From: Paludibacteraceae bacterium
Lineage (GTDB): Bacteria; Bacteroidota; Bacteroidia; Bacteroidales; Paludibacteraceae
Assembly: GCA_017965125.1 (NCBI GenBank)
Contig: JAGCQO010000048.1
Location: forward strand, 1-6,271
Direction of reading: 5' to 3'
DNA: 6,271 nucleotides
The position numbers were made by a program, and so were the translations under genes. The notes beneath the pieces were generated by a model. That model saw only the letters and a list, made by a program, of their open reading frames with translations. It did no database searches and was not told where the DNA came from. Below, in pieces: positions 5,991-6,271 of the stretch (position 1 is its first letter; every line of letters begins with the position of its first letter).

Positions 5991-6271
5991 ATGAAGAAAG
6001 CAGACAGATATGAAGCTGTGATTAACTGGTTCATGGACAACATGAACCAGGCGGAAAGCGAACTCAATTTCAACAATGAATTTGAGTTGCTTGTGGCGGT
6101 TATGCTCTCAGCGCAATGCACCGACAAAAGAGTCAACATGGTGACACCAGCCCTGTTCGAGGCTTACCCTGACGCCGAAGCCATGAGCAAAGCGACGGCC
6201 GAGGAGGTGAAGCGCTTCATCTCGTCGATAAGCTACCCCAACAGCAAGGCAAAGCACCTTGTGGCTATGGC
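5991..6271 (+). CDS. nth: Endonuclease III (base-excision repair DNA glycosylase/AP lyase), 5' part
   Basis: The frame opens at ATG 5991 and continues past the window edge (93 complete codons seen of about 210-225 expected). Endonuclease III removes oxidised pyrimidines from DNA and nicks the resulting abasic site. The visible N-terminal part carries ELNFNNEFELLVAVMLSAQC followed by TDKRVN, closely matching the E. coli Nth stretch around its SAQAT motif; the glutamine (residue 42 here) is the one inserted into the DNA helix. Further on, YPNSKAKHLVAMA matches the E. coli YNSKAENI region. The helix-hairpin-helix, catalytic lysine and aspartate, and iron-sulfur cysteines lie beyond the window, so completeness cannot be judged. 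The start is supported by family alignment and by the TATCTTTG box just upstream. It is divergent from the PorE-like gene. Confidence 0.94.
   Translation, partial: MKKADRYEAVINWFMDNMNQAESELNFNNEFELLVAVMLSAQCTDKRVNMVTPALFEAYPDAEAMSKATAEEVKRFISSISYPNSKAKHLVAM

Noticed and set aside
1..6271. CRISPR array, tRNA, rRNA, insertion sequence, phage, toxin-antitoxin or defence genes
   Set aside because: No regularly spaced repeats, cloverleaf-like segments, transposase or integrase motifs or paired small toxin-antitoxin frames were found on either strand.

Overview
The window looks like ordinary chromosomal sequence from a member of the Bacteroidota, probably the Bacteroidales (Prevotella/Bacteroides-like). 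Three things support this. The proteins match Bacteroidales families: a subgroup-I aminotransferase, a LolC/E-type FtsX permease, a DUF2582 winged-helix protein and a TPR/PD40/OmpA outer-membrane protein. Starts are not preceded by Shine-Dalgarno sequences. Promoter-like TAnnTTTG boxes lie in the gaps ahead of the genes. The genus is inferred by eye and was not tested by any search.

Layout. Positions 1-2813 (+) hold a tightly packed, probably co-transcribed run: the 3' end of a PLP-dependent aminotransferase, an FtsX/LolE-like ABC transporter permease, and a membrane acyltransferase-3 protein. The permease frame is intact over 423 codons except for one in-frame TAG at 1326-1328, so it is split into a 257-codon front part and a C-terminal membrane part. 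Positions 2889-3195 (+) are a small independent unit: a promoter-like box, a 66-residue winged-helix protein and a strong intrinsic terminator. Facing it, 3222-5898 (-) is a second unit with its own terminator: an 836-residue outer-membrane/periplasmic protein with signal peptide, TPR-like region, PD40 propeller repeats, a carboxypeptidase-regulatory-like domain, an OmpA peptidoglycan-binding domain and a long charged tail. This domain order is that of PorE, a component of the type IX secretion system. The 188-bp gap at 5803-5990 is a divergent promoter region, and the 5' part of nth (endonuclease III) begins at 5991 (+) and runs off the window.

How the genes relate. I see no single pathway. 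The aminotransferase (amino-acid metabolism), permease (probably lipoprotein release or envelope export), acyltransferase (probably glycan or lipid decoration), PorE-like protein (envelope anchoring or secretion) and Nth (base-excision repair) are a typical housekeeping mixture with an envelope emphasis. There are no mobile elements, CRISPR arrays, tRNA or rRNA genes. No stretch longer than 300 bp lacks a gene. I did not find a convincing previously undescribed system. The points most worth checking are the amber-interrupted permease and the unusual ends of the PorE-like protein (no lipobox, about 170 extra C-terminal residues).
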